From Paenirhizobium naphthalenivorans (GTDB lineage: Bacteria; Pseudomonadota; Alphaproteobacteria; Rhizobiales; Rhizobiaceae), in the NCBI RefSeq assembly GCF_007992095.1, contig NZ_BJZP01000015.1, positions 1-64,000 of the forward strand: 64,000 nucleotides of DNA, read 5' to 3'. The notes below the pieces were generated by a model, which made no database searches, had not been told where the DNA came from, and saw only the letters and a list, made by a program, of their open reading frames with translations. Every line of letters starts with the position of its first letter. The stretch's first letter is position 1. Made by a program: the position numbers and the translations under genes. Positions 29,652 to 39,397 of this stretch are shown here, piece by piece.

Positions 29652-32066
29652 CTATCCGAGATAGGTACGAGCGAGCAGGTCGGACAGCTTTCCGAGGTCG
29701 CGCTCGAGGCTGGAATAGATTTCGACGGTCATGGCCTCCGGGGTCATCACCGCGAGGCCGGAATGCAGCCGCATGGTCTCGCGGTAGAAGGGAGACATCT
29801 GGCCGTTGACGAAGGCGTTGGGCAATTGCTCGACCTCGGTGCGGATTTCGTTCAACTGGAAGAGTATCGAGCGCGGGTTAAGCGGATCAAGCGCCAGAAG
29901 GTCGGTGACGGTCAGCCGGGTGGTGCTGACATTGTAGCGGCGGCGATGGGTCATGACGTTGTCGCCGATCTCCAGAAGCATGTCGAGCGCGCCGTCCGGG
30001 GCCTCTTTGCCCGTCATGTGACCGAGCAGGCGCGTCATGTGCAGCCCGCGTTCCAGAAGGCGTCCGACGGTCAGAAAGCGCCAGCCGGTAAAGCGGTACA
30101 TGTTCTCGTGCACCAGGCCGGCGAAGCCGGCCAGCTTGCGCAGCAGTACGGTCATCGCGTGAGCCGCGTCGTCGCCGTGCTTGACGGTATCGTGGAAACG
30201 CCGCGCGGTCTTGGCCAGGTCGTTCAGGGCTAGCCAGCCATCGGGTGAGAAGCGGTCGCGGATATTGCTGGCCGAATAGACAGCGCCGTCGATGTTGCGC
30301 AACAGGCTTTCCGGCACGCCGTGCGTCATCTCGACGTCGAGATCGGACAGATAGCGGGAGACGTAGGCAAGCAGGGGCTGGTCAGGATTCGCGGATTCGG
30401 CGAAGCGCGAGTGCCAGGCGCGCAGGATGCGCAATGCGCCTTCAGCCCGCTCGATATAGCGGCCTAGCCAGTAGAGATTATCGGCGGCTCGGCTCGGCAG
30501 GCTGCCCGGCATGTTGCGGGCGAAGCTCTCCTCGGCGGGAAGAAGCGAGATTCGGTCCACCGGCTTGTCGGAGACAATCCAGACGTCGGCGGCGCGGCCG
30601 CCCGACTGCATGGCGATCGCCGTGACGTCATCGCCGGAGCCGATACGGGCAAAGCCGCCCGGCATGATCTGCCAGCCGTCTCGGGTGCGCGCGGCGTAGA
30701 CCCGGAGCGACATCGGGCGTGGTGTGAGCTTGCCGTCGACGAGCGCCGGCGTGGTCGAAAGGGTGACGACTTCCTGTCCGACAAGGTTTGCCGCTTCCGT
30801 TTCCAGCCACTCGGCGGTCGACTGTAGCGAAGAACCGGACACGCGCGAACCGAGCACAGAGCGGCCGTTGTCGTCGAAAAAGGGTTGGCGGGAATAGGCG
30901 GGACCGATCACCATGCGGTCGATGTTGCGCGCCACGTGCTCGCGCTCCGATTTCTGACCGCACCACCAGGTGGCGATCGACGGCAGTTTCAGGTCCTCGC
31001 CCAGCAGATGGTGGCAGATCGTCGGCATGAAGGCGAGGAAGGCGCGTGTTTCAAGAATGCCCGAACCGAGCGCGTTGACGAAGGTGACCGTGCCATTGCG
31101 TAGCGCCTGTACCACGCCCGGCGTGCCGATATGGGAATGCTGGTTGAGTTCGAGCGGATCGGCGAATGCCGCATCGAGACGGCGCCAGAGTACGCTGATC
31201 GGCTTCAGCCCGGCGACGGTGCGGACCATGACGCGACCGTTGACCACGGCAAGATCCTCGCCCTCGAGCAGCATGATGCCGAGATAACGAGCGATATAGG
31301 CGTGTTCGAAATAGGTCTCGTTGGCCGGGCCAGGGGAGAGTACGGCGATCCGGTCGTCGCGATTCTGTTTTTGCGCCTGCAAAGCCTCGCGGAAGGCGCC
31401 GAAGAAGGAAGCCAGGCGATGGACATGGCTCTCGCCGTAGAGATCGGAAAAGGCGCGCGTCGTCGCCACGCGGTTCTCCAGGGCGAAGCCGGCGCCGGAG
31501 GGCGCTTGGGTGCGATCGGAGAGAACCCACCAGTTGCCGTCCGGTCCTCGGCCGATCTCGAAGGAGCAAAAGTGCAGGTAATGGCCGCCGCTCGGCTTGA
31601 TGCCGACCAGCGGTCGCAGGAATTCCGGATTGGCGGCAACCAATGCCGGTGGCAGGAAACCCTGCTCGACCAGCTTGTTGTCGCTGTAGATGTCGGCGAC
31701 GACGGCTTCAAGCAGGTTGGCACGCTGCACCAACCCTTCGGCTAGAACGTTCCACTCCTTCTCGTCGATCAGCACCGGAATATGGGAGAAGGGCCAGGCG
31801 CGCTCGCTCGAGCCGGCGGCGCCATAGGCGCGGTAGAAGACGCCGGCGTCGCGCAGATAACGGTCGGCCCGCGCGACGCGCTCATGCAGGTCATGTTCGG
31901 ATATGCGGTCGAGCGCCGACACGAAGGATTGCCACACCGGCCGGATATTACCGGCAGCGTCGAGCATTTCGTCGGCGGCGCCCGCAAGTGCGCGATAGCT
32001 GGCGGTTCTCGCCTCTGCCATCTCTTCGTCTGCCGGGCTGTCGTCCGCCGCCGGTTGGTTCGCCAT
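29652..32066 (-). CDS. Circularly permuted ATP-grasp / alpha-E fusion protein
   Basis: The 804-residue protein fuses two families that are separate genes in many genomes. Residues 60-500 match the circularly permuted type-2 ATP-grasp family (former DUF404/DUF407), with SGGHYLHFCSFEIGRGPDG and VLSPGPANETYFEHAYIARY. Residues about 525-804 are the all-helical alpha-E domain (former DUF403), starting at ADNLYWLGRYIERAEGALRI. ATP-grasp enzymes form amide bonds by way of acyl phosphates, so a peptide ligase role is inferred. It directly follows the DUF2126 gene (start adjacent to that stop codon) and precedes the short transglutaminase. Confidence 0.9.
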   Translation of the reverse strand: MANQPAADDSPADEEMAEARTASYRALAGAADEMLDAAGNIRPVWQSFVSALDRISEHDLHERVARADRYLRDAGVFYRAYGAAGSSERAWPFSHIPVLIDEKEWNVLAEGLVQRANLLEAVVADIYSDNKLVEQGFLPPALVAANPEFLRPLVGIKPSGGHYLHFCSFEIGRGPDGNWWVLSDRTQAPSGAGFALENRVATTRAFSDLYGESHVHRLASFFGAFREALQAQKQNRDDRIAVLSPGPANETYFEHAYIARYLGIMLLEGEDLAVVNGRVMVRTVAGLKPISVLWRRLDAAFADPLELNQHSHIGTPGVVQALRNGTVTFVNALGSGILETRAFLAFMPTICHHLLGEDLKLPSIATWWCGQKSEREHVARNIDRMVIGPAYSRQPFFDDNGRSVLGSRVSGSSLQSTAEWLETEAANLVGQEVVTLSTTPALVDGKLTPRPMSLRVYAARTRDGWQIMPGGFARIGSGDDVTAIAMQSGGRAADVWIVSDKPVDRISLLPAEESFARNMPGSLPSRAADNLYWLGRYIERAEGALRILRAWHSRFAESANPDQPLLAYVSRYLSDLDVEMTHGVPESLLRNIDGAVYSASNIRDRFSPDGWLALNDLAKTARRFHDTVKHGDDAAHAMTVLLRKLAGFAGLVHENMYRFTGWRFLTVGRLLERGLHMTRLLGHMTGKEAPDGALDMLLEIGDNVMTHRRRYNVSTTRLTVTDLLALDPLNPRSILFQLNEIRTEVEQLPNAFVNGQMSPFYRETMRLHSGLAVMTPEAMTVEIYSSLERDLGKLSDLLARTYLG

Positions 32067-35000
32067 TTAAATGCCCTGGGGTCGCCGCAAATCCAGCGTA
32101 TGGGTGAATTCCGGAGAAACCGTCTCCGGCCACAGTGGGTAATCTCCCGCTGTATGGCCCCATGGCTCGAAACGCGCAAGCCGTCGTGCTTCCGCTTCAT
32201 TCCCGTTCACAGGGAAAGTGTCATAGTTCCGCCCGCCCGGATGGGCCACGTGATACACGCAGCCACCGATCGATCGGCCTGACCATATATCATAAACATC
32301 AAATGTTAGCGGTGTGTTGACCGGCAGGACGGGATGCAGGCCGGAGGCAGGCTGCCAGGCCTTGTAGCGCACGCCGCCGACGGAAACGCCGTTTGTGCCT
32401 GTCTTCGTCAACGGAACACGGCGACCGTTGCAAGCGACCGCATAGCGTTCAGGATTGCCTGTCTCAAGCCGAACCTGCAAGCGCTCCAATGAGGAGTCGA
32501 CGTAGCGCACCGTTCCGCCGATCGCGCCCTGTTCGCCCATGACGTGCCATGGCTCGAGTGCCTGGCGCAGTTCCAGTCGCGAATCGCCGTATTCGACCTC
32601 GCCATAGAAGGGGAAGCGGAATTCGAGCTGGGCGGCAAACCACTCCGGTTTGAAGTCGAAGCCATTGTCGCGCAGGTCGGCCAGCACTTCGAGGAAGTCC
32701 TGCCAGATGTAGTGCGGCAGCATGAAGCGGTCGTGCAGCGCCGTGCCCCAGCGCACGAAATTGCCGCCGGTCGGATTCTTCCAGAAGCGGACGATGAGCG
32801 CGCGCACCAGCAGTTGCTGGGCGAGCGACATGCGGGCGTTCGGCGGCATTTCGAAGCCGCGGAACTCGACGAGGCCGAGGCGGCCGGTCGGGCCATCCGG
32901 CGAGAACATCTTGTCGATGCAGATCTCTGCGCGGTGGGTATTGCCAGTCACGTCGATCAAGAGGTTGCGAAACAGCCGGTCGACGAGCCAGGGCAGCGGC
33001 GGTGCCTCGCCCGATCCCGGCATCGGGATCTGCGCCATGGCGATCTCGAGTTCGTAGAGGCTGTCGTGGCGCGCCTCGTCGATGCGCGGCGCCTGGCTGG
33101 TCGGGCCGATGAACAGACCCGAGAACAGGTAGGAGAGCGACGGGTGGCGCTGCCAGTGCAGCACGAGGCTTTTCAACAGGTCTGGACGGCGCAGGAAGGG
33201 GCTGTCGTTCGGATTGGCACCGCCGACCACCACATGGTTACCGCCGCCGGTGCCGGTGTGGCGGCCATCGATCATGAACTTGTCGGCGCCAAGGCGCGAT
33301 TCGCGAGCCTCCTCGTAGACGGCGGTGGTGATCGCCACGCAGTCGTCCCAGTTGGATGCAGGATGGATATTGACCTCGATGACACCTGGATCGGGTGCGA
33401 CGCGCACGACATTGATGCGTTCGTCATGCGGCGGCGCATAGCCCTCGATATGAACGGGCAGGCCGATGGCGGTTGCCGCCTGTTCTGCCGCCGCCACCAA
33501 TTCGAGATAGTCCTCGATCCGCTCGACCGGCGGCATAAAGACGCTCAGTCGACCGTCGCGCACCTCGACCGACATCGCGGTGCGCACCGCGCCGCCGATC
33601 TCACCGAGAACCTGTTCGACGCGTCCCTGTTGGATCGTGTCGTCCACCTGAAACGAGGCTTCGGGCATGACGCGACCTGTGGCCTGGACGGCCTCGGGCA
33701 GCGCCTCCCGCGGCTCGCTCGGATCGGCCGGGTGGATATAGGGAAATTGAGACGGCGGGACATAGGGCAGCGCGCCGAGCGGCAGGCGATAGCCGACGGG
33801 GCTGTCGCCGGGCACCAGGAAGATCTTGCCGCGGCGGGTCTTCCACTTCTCGCTCACCCAGCGTTTGCCGGTGGCCTTGCTGTTCCAGGTCTGGACCGGC
33901 AGCACGTAGCCGCTCGGCTCGGTCAGGCCGCGTTCGAAGACGCGGGCGATGCGGCTGCGCTCTTCCGGGTCCTTGAGCTTGGAATTGGCCGGATCGACAT
34001 TGTCTGGAAGGTTGGCTTCCTTGAGGATCCATTCGCCGGGATCCTCATAGGCAGGCACGACCATTTCGGGCTCGATGCCGAGCGCCCCGGCGATCTCGCC
34101 CAGCAGCCGACCGGCGTCGTCGCCAGTGACGTCATAGCGCTTGCCTTCCTCGGCCACGAGTTCGCTGTTTTTCCAGATCGGCTTGCCGTCCTTGCGCCAG
34201 TAGAGCGAGAAGGTCCAGCGCGGCAGGGTTTCGCCGGGATACCATTTACCCTGGCCGTAATGCAGGAAACCGCCTGGCGCAAAGCGTTCGCGCAATCGGC
34301 GGATCAGGTCATCAGCCTTGTCGCGCTTGGTCGGGCCGACGGCATCGGTGTTCCATTCGCCGGACTCGAAGTCGTCGATCGACACGAAGGTCGGCTCGCC
34401 GCCCATGGTGAGACGCACGTCGCGCGCCTGGAGTTCTTGGTCTACGCGTTGGCCGAGCGCATTGAGAGCCTCCCAACTCTCTTCGGAGAACGGCTTGGTG
34501 ATGCGCGGGTGCTCGGCGACGCGCTTCACCGTCATGTCGAAATGGAATTCGGTGTTGGCGTGGCCGATGTAACCGCCGGAGATCGGCGCGGCGTTGCGAT
34601 AGTGCGGGGTCGCAGCAAGGGGGATGTGGCTCTCGCCGGTTAAAAGACCCGAAGTCGGGTCGAGGCCGACCCAGCCGGCGCCGGGCAGATAGACCTCCGC
34701 CCAGGCGTGCAGGTCGGTGAAATCGACCTCGGTGCCGGAGGGGCCGTCGAGCGCCTTGAGGTCCGGCTTCAGCTGGATCAGATAGCCGGAGACGAAGCGG
34801 GCGGCGAGGCCGAGGCGGCGCAGCACCTGCACCAGCAGCCAGCTGGTGTCGCGGCACGAGCCCTGGCCGATGGTCAGTGTGTCTTCCGGTGTCTGAACGC
34901 CGGGCTCCAGCCGGATGACATAGCCGATTTTCTGTTGCAGGGCGGCGTTAAGGCCGACGACCATGTCGACGGTGCCCTGACCTGGCGTCTTGTCGAGCGT

Positions 35001-35396
35001 TGCCATAAAGGCGGTGACCGCCGGGGTGTCCGGCTCCGGCGTCATGTAGATCTTCAGGTCATCGCGGATGTCGGACGGATAGTCGAAGGGCCATTTGGTC
35101 GCTTCCTCCTCGACGAAGAAGTCGAAGGGGTTATAGACGGTCATGTCGGCGATCAGATCGACTTCGATCTTGAATTCGGTGACGGGGTCGGGAAAGACGA
35201 AACGGGCCTGATAGTTGCCGTAGGGGTCCTGTTGCAGGTTGACGAAGTGATCGGCCGGCGTGACCTTCAGCGAATGGCTGAGCACCTTGGTGCGGGAGTG
35301 GGCCGCCGGTTTCAACCGGATGATTTGTGGCCCGAGGCGGACCGGATTGTCGTACTTGTAATGGGTGAGATGGTAGATGCTCGCCTTGATCGACAT
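32067..35396 (-). CDS. Transglutaminase / DUF2126 two-domain protein
   Basis: The 1109-residue protein opens the cluster. It has an N-terminal beta domain and a transglutaminase core (about 150-265) with [19 protein letters not shown] (Cys near 180), [15 protein letters not shown] (His) and [10 protein letters not shown] (Asp). The C-terminal 800 or so residues form the DUF2126 region, including [37 protein letters not shown] and [19 protein letters not shown]; this part has been compared with amidoligase (glutamine synthetase-like) folds. The start has a good homologous N-terminus ([16 protein letters not shown]). The gene is translationally adjacent to the ATP-grasp gene. Confidence 0.9.
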   Translation of the reverse strand: MSIKASIYHLTHYKYDNPVRLGPQIIRLKPAAHSRTKVLSHSLKVTPADHFVNLQQDPYGNYQARFVFPDPVTEFKIEVDLIADMTVYNPFDFFVEEEATKWPFDYPSDIRDDLKIYMTPEPDTPAVTAFMATLDKTPGQGTVDMVVGLNAALQQKIGYVIRLEPGVQTPEDTLTIGQGSCRDTSWLLVQVLRRLGLAARFVSGYLIQLKPDLKALDGPSGTEVDFTDLHAWAEVYLPGAGWVGLDPTSGLLTGESHIPLAATPHYRNAAPISGGYIGHANTEFHFDMTVKRVAEHPRITKPFSEESWEALNALGQRVDQELQARDVRLTMGGEPTFVSIDDFESGEWNTDAVGPTKRDKADDLIRRLRERFAPGGFLHYGQGKWYPGETLPRWTFSLYWRKDGKPIWKNSELVAEEGKRYDVTGDDAGRLLGEIAGALGIEPEMVVPAYEDPGEWILKEANLPDNVDPANSKLKDPEERSRIARVFERGLTEPSGYVLPVQTWNSKATGKRWVSEKWKTRRGKIFLVPGDSPVGYRLPLGALPYVPPSQFPYIHPADPSEPREALPEAVQATGRVMPEASFQVDDTIQQGRVEQVLGEIGGAVRTAMSVEVRDGRLSVFMPPVERIEDYLELVAAAEQAATAIGLPVHIEGYAPPHDERINVVRVAPDPGVIEVNIHPASNWDDCVAITTAVYEEARESRLGADKFMIDGRHTGTGGGNHVVVGGANPNDSPFLRRPDLLKSLVLHWQRHPSLSYLFSGLFIGPTSQAPRIDEARHDSLYELEIAMAQIPMPGSGEAPPLPWLVDRLFRNLLIDVTGNTHRAEICIDKMFSPDGPTGRLGLVEFRGFEMPPNARMSLAQQLLVRALIVRFWKNPTGGNFVRWGTALHDRFMLPHYIWQDFLEVLADLRDNGFDFKPEWFAAQLEFRFPFYGEVEYGDSRLELRQALEPWHVMGEQGAIGGTVRYVDSSLERLQVRLETGNPERYAVACNGRRVPLTKTGTNGVSVGGVRYKAWQPASGLHPVLPVNTPLTFDVYDIWSGRSIGGCVYHVAHPGGRNYDTFPVNGNEAEARRLARFEPWGHTAGDYPLWPETVSPEFTHTLDLRRPQGI

Positions 35397-35542
35397 GTCT
35401 GCTGTTCGCCTCTCTGCCCATTGTTCTTTCTGCCGGGCTGATCTGCGATCTTGTGCAATGCAACGCCATAAAGCAAGGGTGCAAAGCCTTGCTTTATCCT
35501 GCGCATTCCGGCCCGGATGCTATCGCGCCCGTGCCTTGCGGC

Positions 35543-36685
35543 TCAGTCGAGCGTGCGGCGGAAACGTCGGACGGCAACCGTCATGGCGACCATCGTCAAC
35601 CCAACCAAAGCCAAGGTGTCGTAGGCCAGAACCTCGACCGATGCTCCCTTCAGCATGATGGCGCGCACCACGCGAATGTAGTGGGTGAGCGGCAGTGCCT
35701 CGCCGATCCACTGGCCCCAGTTCGGCATGCCGGCGAAGGGGAACATGAAGCCCGACAGCAGGATGTTCGGCAGGAAATACATCATCGCCATCTGCACCGC
35801 CTGAAGCTGGTTGGTGGCGATGGTTGAGAAGGTGTAGCCGATCGACAGGTTGGAGATGACGAACAGCGCGGTCACACCGGCCAGGGCGAGAGGGTTGCCG
35901 AGGATCGGCACACGAAAGACGAAATAGCCGGCGGCGATGATGATGATCGCCTGCATGAGGCCGATGGTTACGTAAGGGGCGATCTTGCCGAGCATGATCT
36001 CGACCGGCTTGATCGGCATGGAGAGCAGGTTCTCCATGGTGCCGCGCTCCAGCTCACGGGTCACCGAGAGCGCGGTGAAGATCAGCAGCGTCATGGTGAG
36101 GATCGTTCCGAGCAGTCCGGGCACGATGTTGAGAGTCGAAGAGCCGGCCGGATTGTAGCGACGATGCTGAACGATGGTAAAGGGAGGCTTGCTCGCCTCG
36201 GCGATTGACACCATGCGGTCATGTTCGAGCGCGCTGCTAACAATGCCGGACAGGGCTCCGAGGGCCGAACTTGCTGCGACCGGGTCCGTGGCGTCTGCGG
36301 CAACCAGCAGCGCCGGGGATTCACCGCGCCGGACCGCCCGCTCGAAACCCTCCGGAATCTCCACGACAAAGAGCGCGTCGCCAGACTCGAGCAGCCGGTC
36401 CATGTCGTCGGAGTGGGTCACTACGCTGCGGATGTCGAAGAACTCGGTGTTTCTCAGGGCCGCCAGGATCGAGCGGCCGATGTCGGAATTCTCGCGCATC
36501 AGTACTGCCGTCGGCAGGTGGTGCGGCGTCGTGTTGATGGCAAAGCCGAACAGGAAGAGCTGCATCACCGGGATCATCACCATGGTCGCCAGCGTGATCC
36601 GGTCACGGGTCATCTGGATGAATTCCTTGATCGTCATCGCCCAGAAGCGGCGTAGGAAGCCGTTGTTGCCCCTTGCCGCACTCAT
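35543..36685 (-). CDS. ABC-2 type exporter permease
   Basis: The 380-residue membrane protein has one N-terminal helix, a large extracytoplasmic domain (about 60-170) and five C-terminal helices, the layout of YhhJ/YbhR-type permeases. The ABC-2 signature LERGTMENLLSMPIKPVEIM and MYFLPNILLSGFMFPFAGMP are clear. It overlaps the ATPase gene by 4 bases and is the last gene of the tetR-hlyD-ATPase-permease operon. The family exports drugs or other amphipathic compounds. The substrate is not evident. Confidence 0.92.
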   Translation of the reverse strand: MSAARGNNGFLRRFWAMTIKEFIQMTRDRITLATMVMIPVMQLFLFGFAINTTPHHLPTAVLMRENSDIGRSILAALRNTEFFDIRSVVTHSDDMDRLLESGDALFVVEIPEGFERAVRRGESPALLVAADATDPVAASSALGALSGIVSSALEHDRMVSIAEASKPPFTIVQHRRYNPAGSSTLNIVPGLLGTILTMTLLIFTALSVTRELERGTMENLLSMPIKPVEIMLGKIAPYVTIGLMQAIIIIAAGYFVFRVPILGNPLALAGVTALFVISNLSIGYTFSTIATNQLQAVQMAMMYFLPNILLSGFMFPFAGMPNWGQWIGEALPLTHYIRVVRAIMLKGASVEVLAYDTLALVGLTMVAMTVAVRRFRRTLD

Positions 36686-37623
36686 TGGAAATTGTCTTTC
36701 GACAGGTTCATCAACTCGATGAAGGTGTCTTCGAGCGTCGGTTCGCTCGGTGTCCAGATAAGGTCCGACGTTTGACGGTATGGGGCTATGGCGGAGAGCA
36801 GCAGCGCTTCGTTGCGGCCGCAGACATGCAGGCTGGTGCCGAAGGGGGCGACCATGTCGATGCCTTCACGCTCCTCCAGTTCCGACTGAAGCTTGTGCAC
36901 GGCGGGCCCTGATACCGTCCAGGTATGCAGGCCGGTCGAGGCGATCACCTCGTCGACCGTCCCGCGCACCAATAGCTTGCCATAGGCCATGTAGGCGATC
37001 TCATGGCAGCGCTCGGCCTCGTCCATATAATGGGTGGAAACGAGCACCGAGAGACCAGCGGCGGCCAGCGCGTGGATTTCGCTCCAGAAATCGCGCCGCG
37101 CCTTCGGATCGACACCGGCGGTCGGCTCATCAAGCAGCAGCAGGTCCGGTTCGGGCAGGATACAGGCGCCGAGTGCCAGCCGTTGTTTCCAGCCGCCCGA
37201 CAGATTGCCGGCGAGCTGTTTCTCGCGGCCGGCGAGGCCGAGCCGCTCGATGGCGTCGCGGGCCTTTTGCCGTGGGTTGTCGAGATTATAGACGCGGGCG
37301 ACGAATTCGAGGTTCTCGCGGATCGACAGGTCCTGGTAGAGCGAGAACTTCTGCGTCATGTAGCCGACCCGGTGGCGGATGCTCTCGGACTGGGTGAGAA
37401 TGTCGTAACCGAGGCAGGTGCCGCTGCCGCTGTCGGGGGTCAGCAGGCCGCACAACATGCGGATGGTGGTGGTCTTGCCTGAGCCGTTCGGCCCGAGAAA
37501 ACCGTGGATGGTGCCCTTGCGAACCGTGAGAGAAAGATTGTCGACGACAACGCGGTCGCCAAAACTCTTGGTGAGGTTGGTGACGTCTATGACAAGGTCG
37601 GACGGGGCGGTGACGGTGGTCAT
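36682..37623 (-). CDS. ABC exporter ATP-binding protein
   Basis: The 313-residue protein is a single ATPase domain with Walker A GPNGSGKTTT, signature LSGGWKQRLALG and Walker B LLLLDEPTAGVD, then the switch SVLVSTHYMDEAERC. It resembles YbhF/CcmA-type subunits, but has one nucleotide-binding domain instead of the two in YbhF and RbbA. It overlaps both neighbours by 4 bases (ATGA). Confidence 0.94.
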   Translation of the reverse strand: MTTVTAPSDLVIDVTNLTKSFGDRVVVDNLSLTVRKGTIHGFLGPNGSGKTTTIRMLCGLLTPDSGSGTCLGYDILTQSESIRHRVGYMTQKFSLYQDLSIRENLEFVARVYNLDNPRQKARDAIERLGLAGREKQLAGNLSGGWKQRLALGACILPEPDLLLLDEPTAGVDPKARRDFWSEIHALAAAGLSVLVSTHYMDEAERCHEIAYMAYGKLLVRGTVDEVIASTGLHTWTVSGPAVHKLQSELEEREGIDMVAPFGTSLHVCGRNEALLLSAIAPYRQTSDLIWTPSEPTLEDTFIELMNLSKDNFQ

Positions 37624-38594
37624 TTGCTCTCGCCCGGGCTTGCGACGGTGACGTCGACCGGGATGCCAACCCGCAGCTTTCCGGGCTGCTGGGGGATGGC
37701 TTCCACGCGATAGACGAGCTTTGCCCGTTCCTCAAGGCTGTAGATCTCCGGCGGCGTGTATTCGGCCTTGGCGGAGATGAAGCTCACGCTGGCATCCATC
37801 GGCGCGCAGCCGTCGCAGGCGACATGCACGGTTTGACCGATGCCGATCTTTGCGATCTCCGTTTCCGCAACGAAGAAACGGATTCGCACTGCGTCCGGCG
37901 CCAGAAGGGCGACGACCGGACGTCCGGCGGGTACGACTTCGCCGGCCTTGTAATAGAGGGTCTGCACGGAGCCGGCGGCGGGAGCCTTGACCGACAGGCG
38001 GGACAGGGCGTCGCGGGCGGAGGCAAGCTCGGCCCTGGCCGCCGCCATCGTTTGGTCCGCCTGGCGGATGGCTTCGGCGCGGGCGGGGAGGCCGGCCAGC
38101 GCGACCTGTCCGCGGATGTTGTCGAGAGCCGCCCGGTTCGCCGCCTCGGTGGCGATGGCGGCATCGAGATTGGCGCGGGTCGCGGTGCCGTTGCGGGCGA
38201 GCGCCCGCGTGCGGTCGAGTTCCTGCACGGAAAGCGAAAGCTGGGCTTCGGCCTGGCGTTGCGAGGCCTGGAGAATCTCGATCTCCTCGGGGCGTTTCTG
38301 AGCGGCGGTTGCCAGATCATACTGGGACTGGAGCGCGGCGAGATTGGCTTCTTTGGCGGCCACCGCAGCTTGAGCGGACGTCTCTTCCAACCGGAACAAA
38401 AGCTTGCCTCGCTCGACGGGGTCGCCTTCCGCGATCGTGACTGTCGCAAGCCGGCCGGTCGTCTCCGGGCCGATGAACAGCAGGTCGGCCTCGACCCAGC
38501 CCTGATAGGGACGCTCCGCATGGCCGTTTAGGTAGATCGGCAGGGCAAACAGAACCGCCGCGATGACGACGACAAGAAGGACGACGCGTTTCAT
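37620..38594 (-). CDS. HlyD-type membrane fusion protein
   Basis: The 324-residue periplasmic adaptor has an N-terminal anchor helix (VVLLVVVIAAVLFALPIYL, residues 4-22), a biotinyl-lipoyl-like half-motif, a long alpha-helical hairpin rich in Ala/Gln (about 75-200) and the beta-barrel region. It links the ABC permease to an outer-membrane channel. CDGCAPMDASV is a small Cys pair of unknown meaning. It overlaps the TetR gene and the ATPase gene by 4 bases each. Confidence 0.92.
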   Translation of the reverse strand: MKRVVLLVVVIAAVLFALPIYLNGHAERPYQGWVEADLLFIGPETTGRLATVTIAEGDPVERGKLLFRLEETSAQAAVAAKEANLAALQSQYDLATAAQKRPEEIEILQASQRQAEAQLSLSVQELDRTRALARNGTATRANLDAAIATEAANRAALDNIRGQVALAGLPARAEAIRQADQTMAAARAELASARDALSRLSVKAPAAGSVQTLYYKAGEVVPAGRPVVALLAPDAVRIRFFVAETEIAKIGIGQTVHVACDGCAPMDASVSFISAKAEYTPPEIYSLEERAKLVYRVEAIPQQPGKLRVGIPVDVTVASPGESK

Positions 38595-39229
38595 GAGTCC
38601 TCTCCTTCAGAGGGCAGGAACAGAGTTTCGAGGAAGGTCTCGAACAATGCCTTGGTGTCGAGATGCTCATAGGGTTCGAAAAGAGACTTCCAGATCACCG
38701 ACATCAGGATGGGGGCAAAGATGAGCTGCGGCATCGCGGCGAGCGCCGGATTGCGCAGTTCGCCGCGTTCGGCGGCGCGCTGCAACACTTGGCGCAGCAT
38801 GCCGAGGCCGACGGACAGAACGTTGCGGTGGTAGAACTCCGCGACAACCGGAAAGAACTGTCCCTCGGATATCAGCAGACGCAGCATGTGGCGCCGGTCG
38901 GTCCCGAGAATTTCGCTCTCGGCCAAGGCATAGAGGCCAGCGATAATGGTTTTGGGCGCCATCGCGTCGGAGGCCGTCATGGCTGACATCCGGGCGAGGA
39001 TGGGCGAGGCCATGCCGGCGGCAAGCGAGGTGAAGAGCGCCTCCTTGTCGGGGAAGTGCAGATAGACGGTGCCCTTGGCGATCCCGGCGCGGGTAGCAAT
39101 GTCCTCGATGCGGGTTGCGGCAAAGCCGCGCTCCGAAAAGAGTGAAAAAGCGGCTGCGAGGATTTCGGCGCGGCGCTCTTCCGGGTCTCTACGCTTGCGG
39201 GCTTTCTCTGCCATGGTATGAGAATCCAT
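38591..39229 (-). CDS. TetR/AcrR-family repressor of the ABC exporter operon
   Basis: The 212-residue protein has an N-terminal helix-turn-helix domain (about 15-62) with ATRIEDIATRAGIAKGTVYLHFPDKEALF, the TetR consensus. The C-terminal half would bind a ligand. It leads the exporter operon, so auto-regulation and control of the exporter are likely. A dyad lies 2 bases upstream of the start codon given here, or 17 bases upstream if the ATG at 39214 is used. Neither start has a strong ribosome binding site. Confidence 0.92.
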   Translation of the reverse strand: MDSHTMAEKARKRRDPEERRAEILAAAFSLFSERGFAATRIEDIATRAGIAKGTVYLHFPDKEALFTSLAAGMASPILARMSAMTASDAMAPKTIIAGLYALAESEILGTDRRHMLRLLISEGQFFPVVAEFYHRNVLSVGLGMLRQVLQRAAERGELRNPALAAMPQLIFAPILMSVIWKSLFEPYEHLDTKALFETFLETLFLPSEGEDS

Positions 39230-39230
39230 T

Positions 39231-39252
39231 ACTGACTGCCCGGTCAGTCAGT
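39231..39252. promoter_or_regulatory. Likely TetR operator
   Basis: ACTGACTG-CCCGGT-CAGTCAGT is a perfect 8-bp dyad, and a TGAC/GTCA repeat of this type is common at TetR/AcrR operators. It abuts the start of the tetR-exporter operon, so repressor bound here would block the promoter or the initiation of translation-linked transcription. This reading is inferred. Confidence 0.65.
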
Positions 39253-39325
39253 ACCGCATGGCACCTCTCTTGGCAACTTCTTTCGACGGCGAGCCTCCGG
39301 CAGAAAGGTCGCTGGTGCCGGCAAG

Positions 39326-39355
39326 AAAAGACCCGCGAAACCGGGTTCGCGGGTC
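39326..39355 (-). terminator. Rho-independent terminator of the manC-type gene
   Basis: GACCCGCGAA and TTCGCGGGTC form a perfect 10-bp stem (39330-39355) with a 6-base loop. On the minus strand it is followed by TTTTC. It lies just past the stop of the mannose-1-phosphate guanylyltransferase gene and before the tetR promoter. Confidence 0.85.
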
Positions 39356-39397
39356 GGGATCTGTCCGTTTCAACTCGTCAGGCGTGGTGAGCCATAA

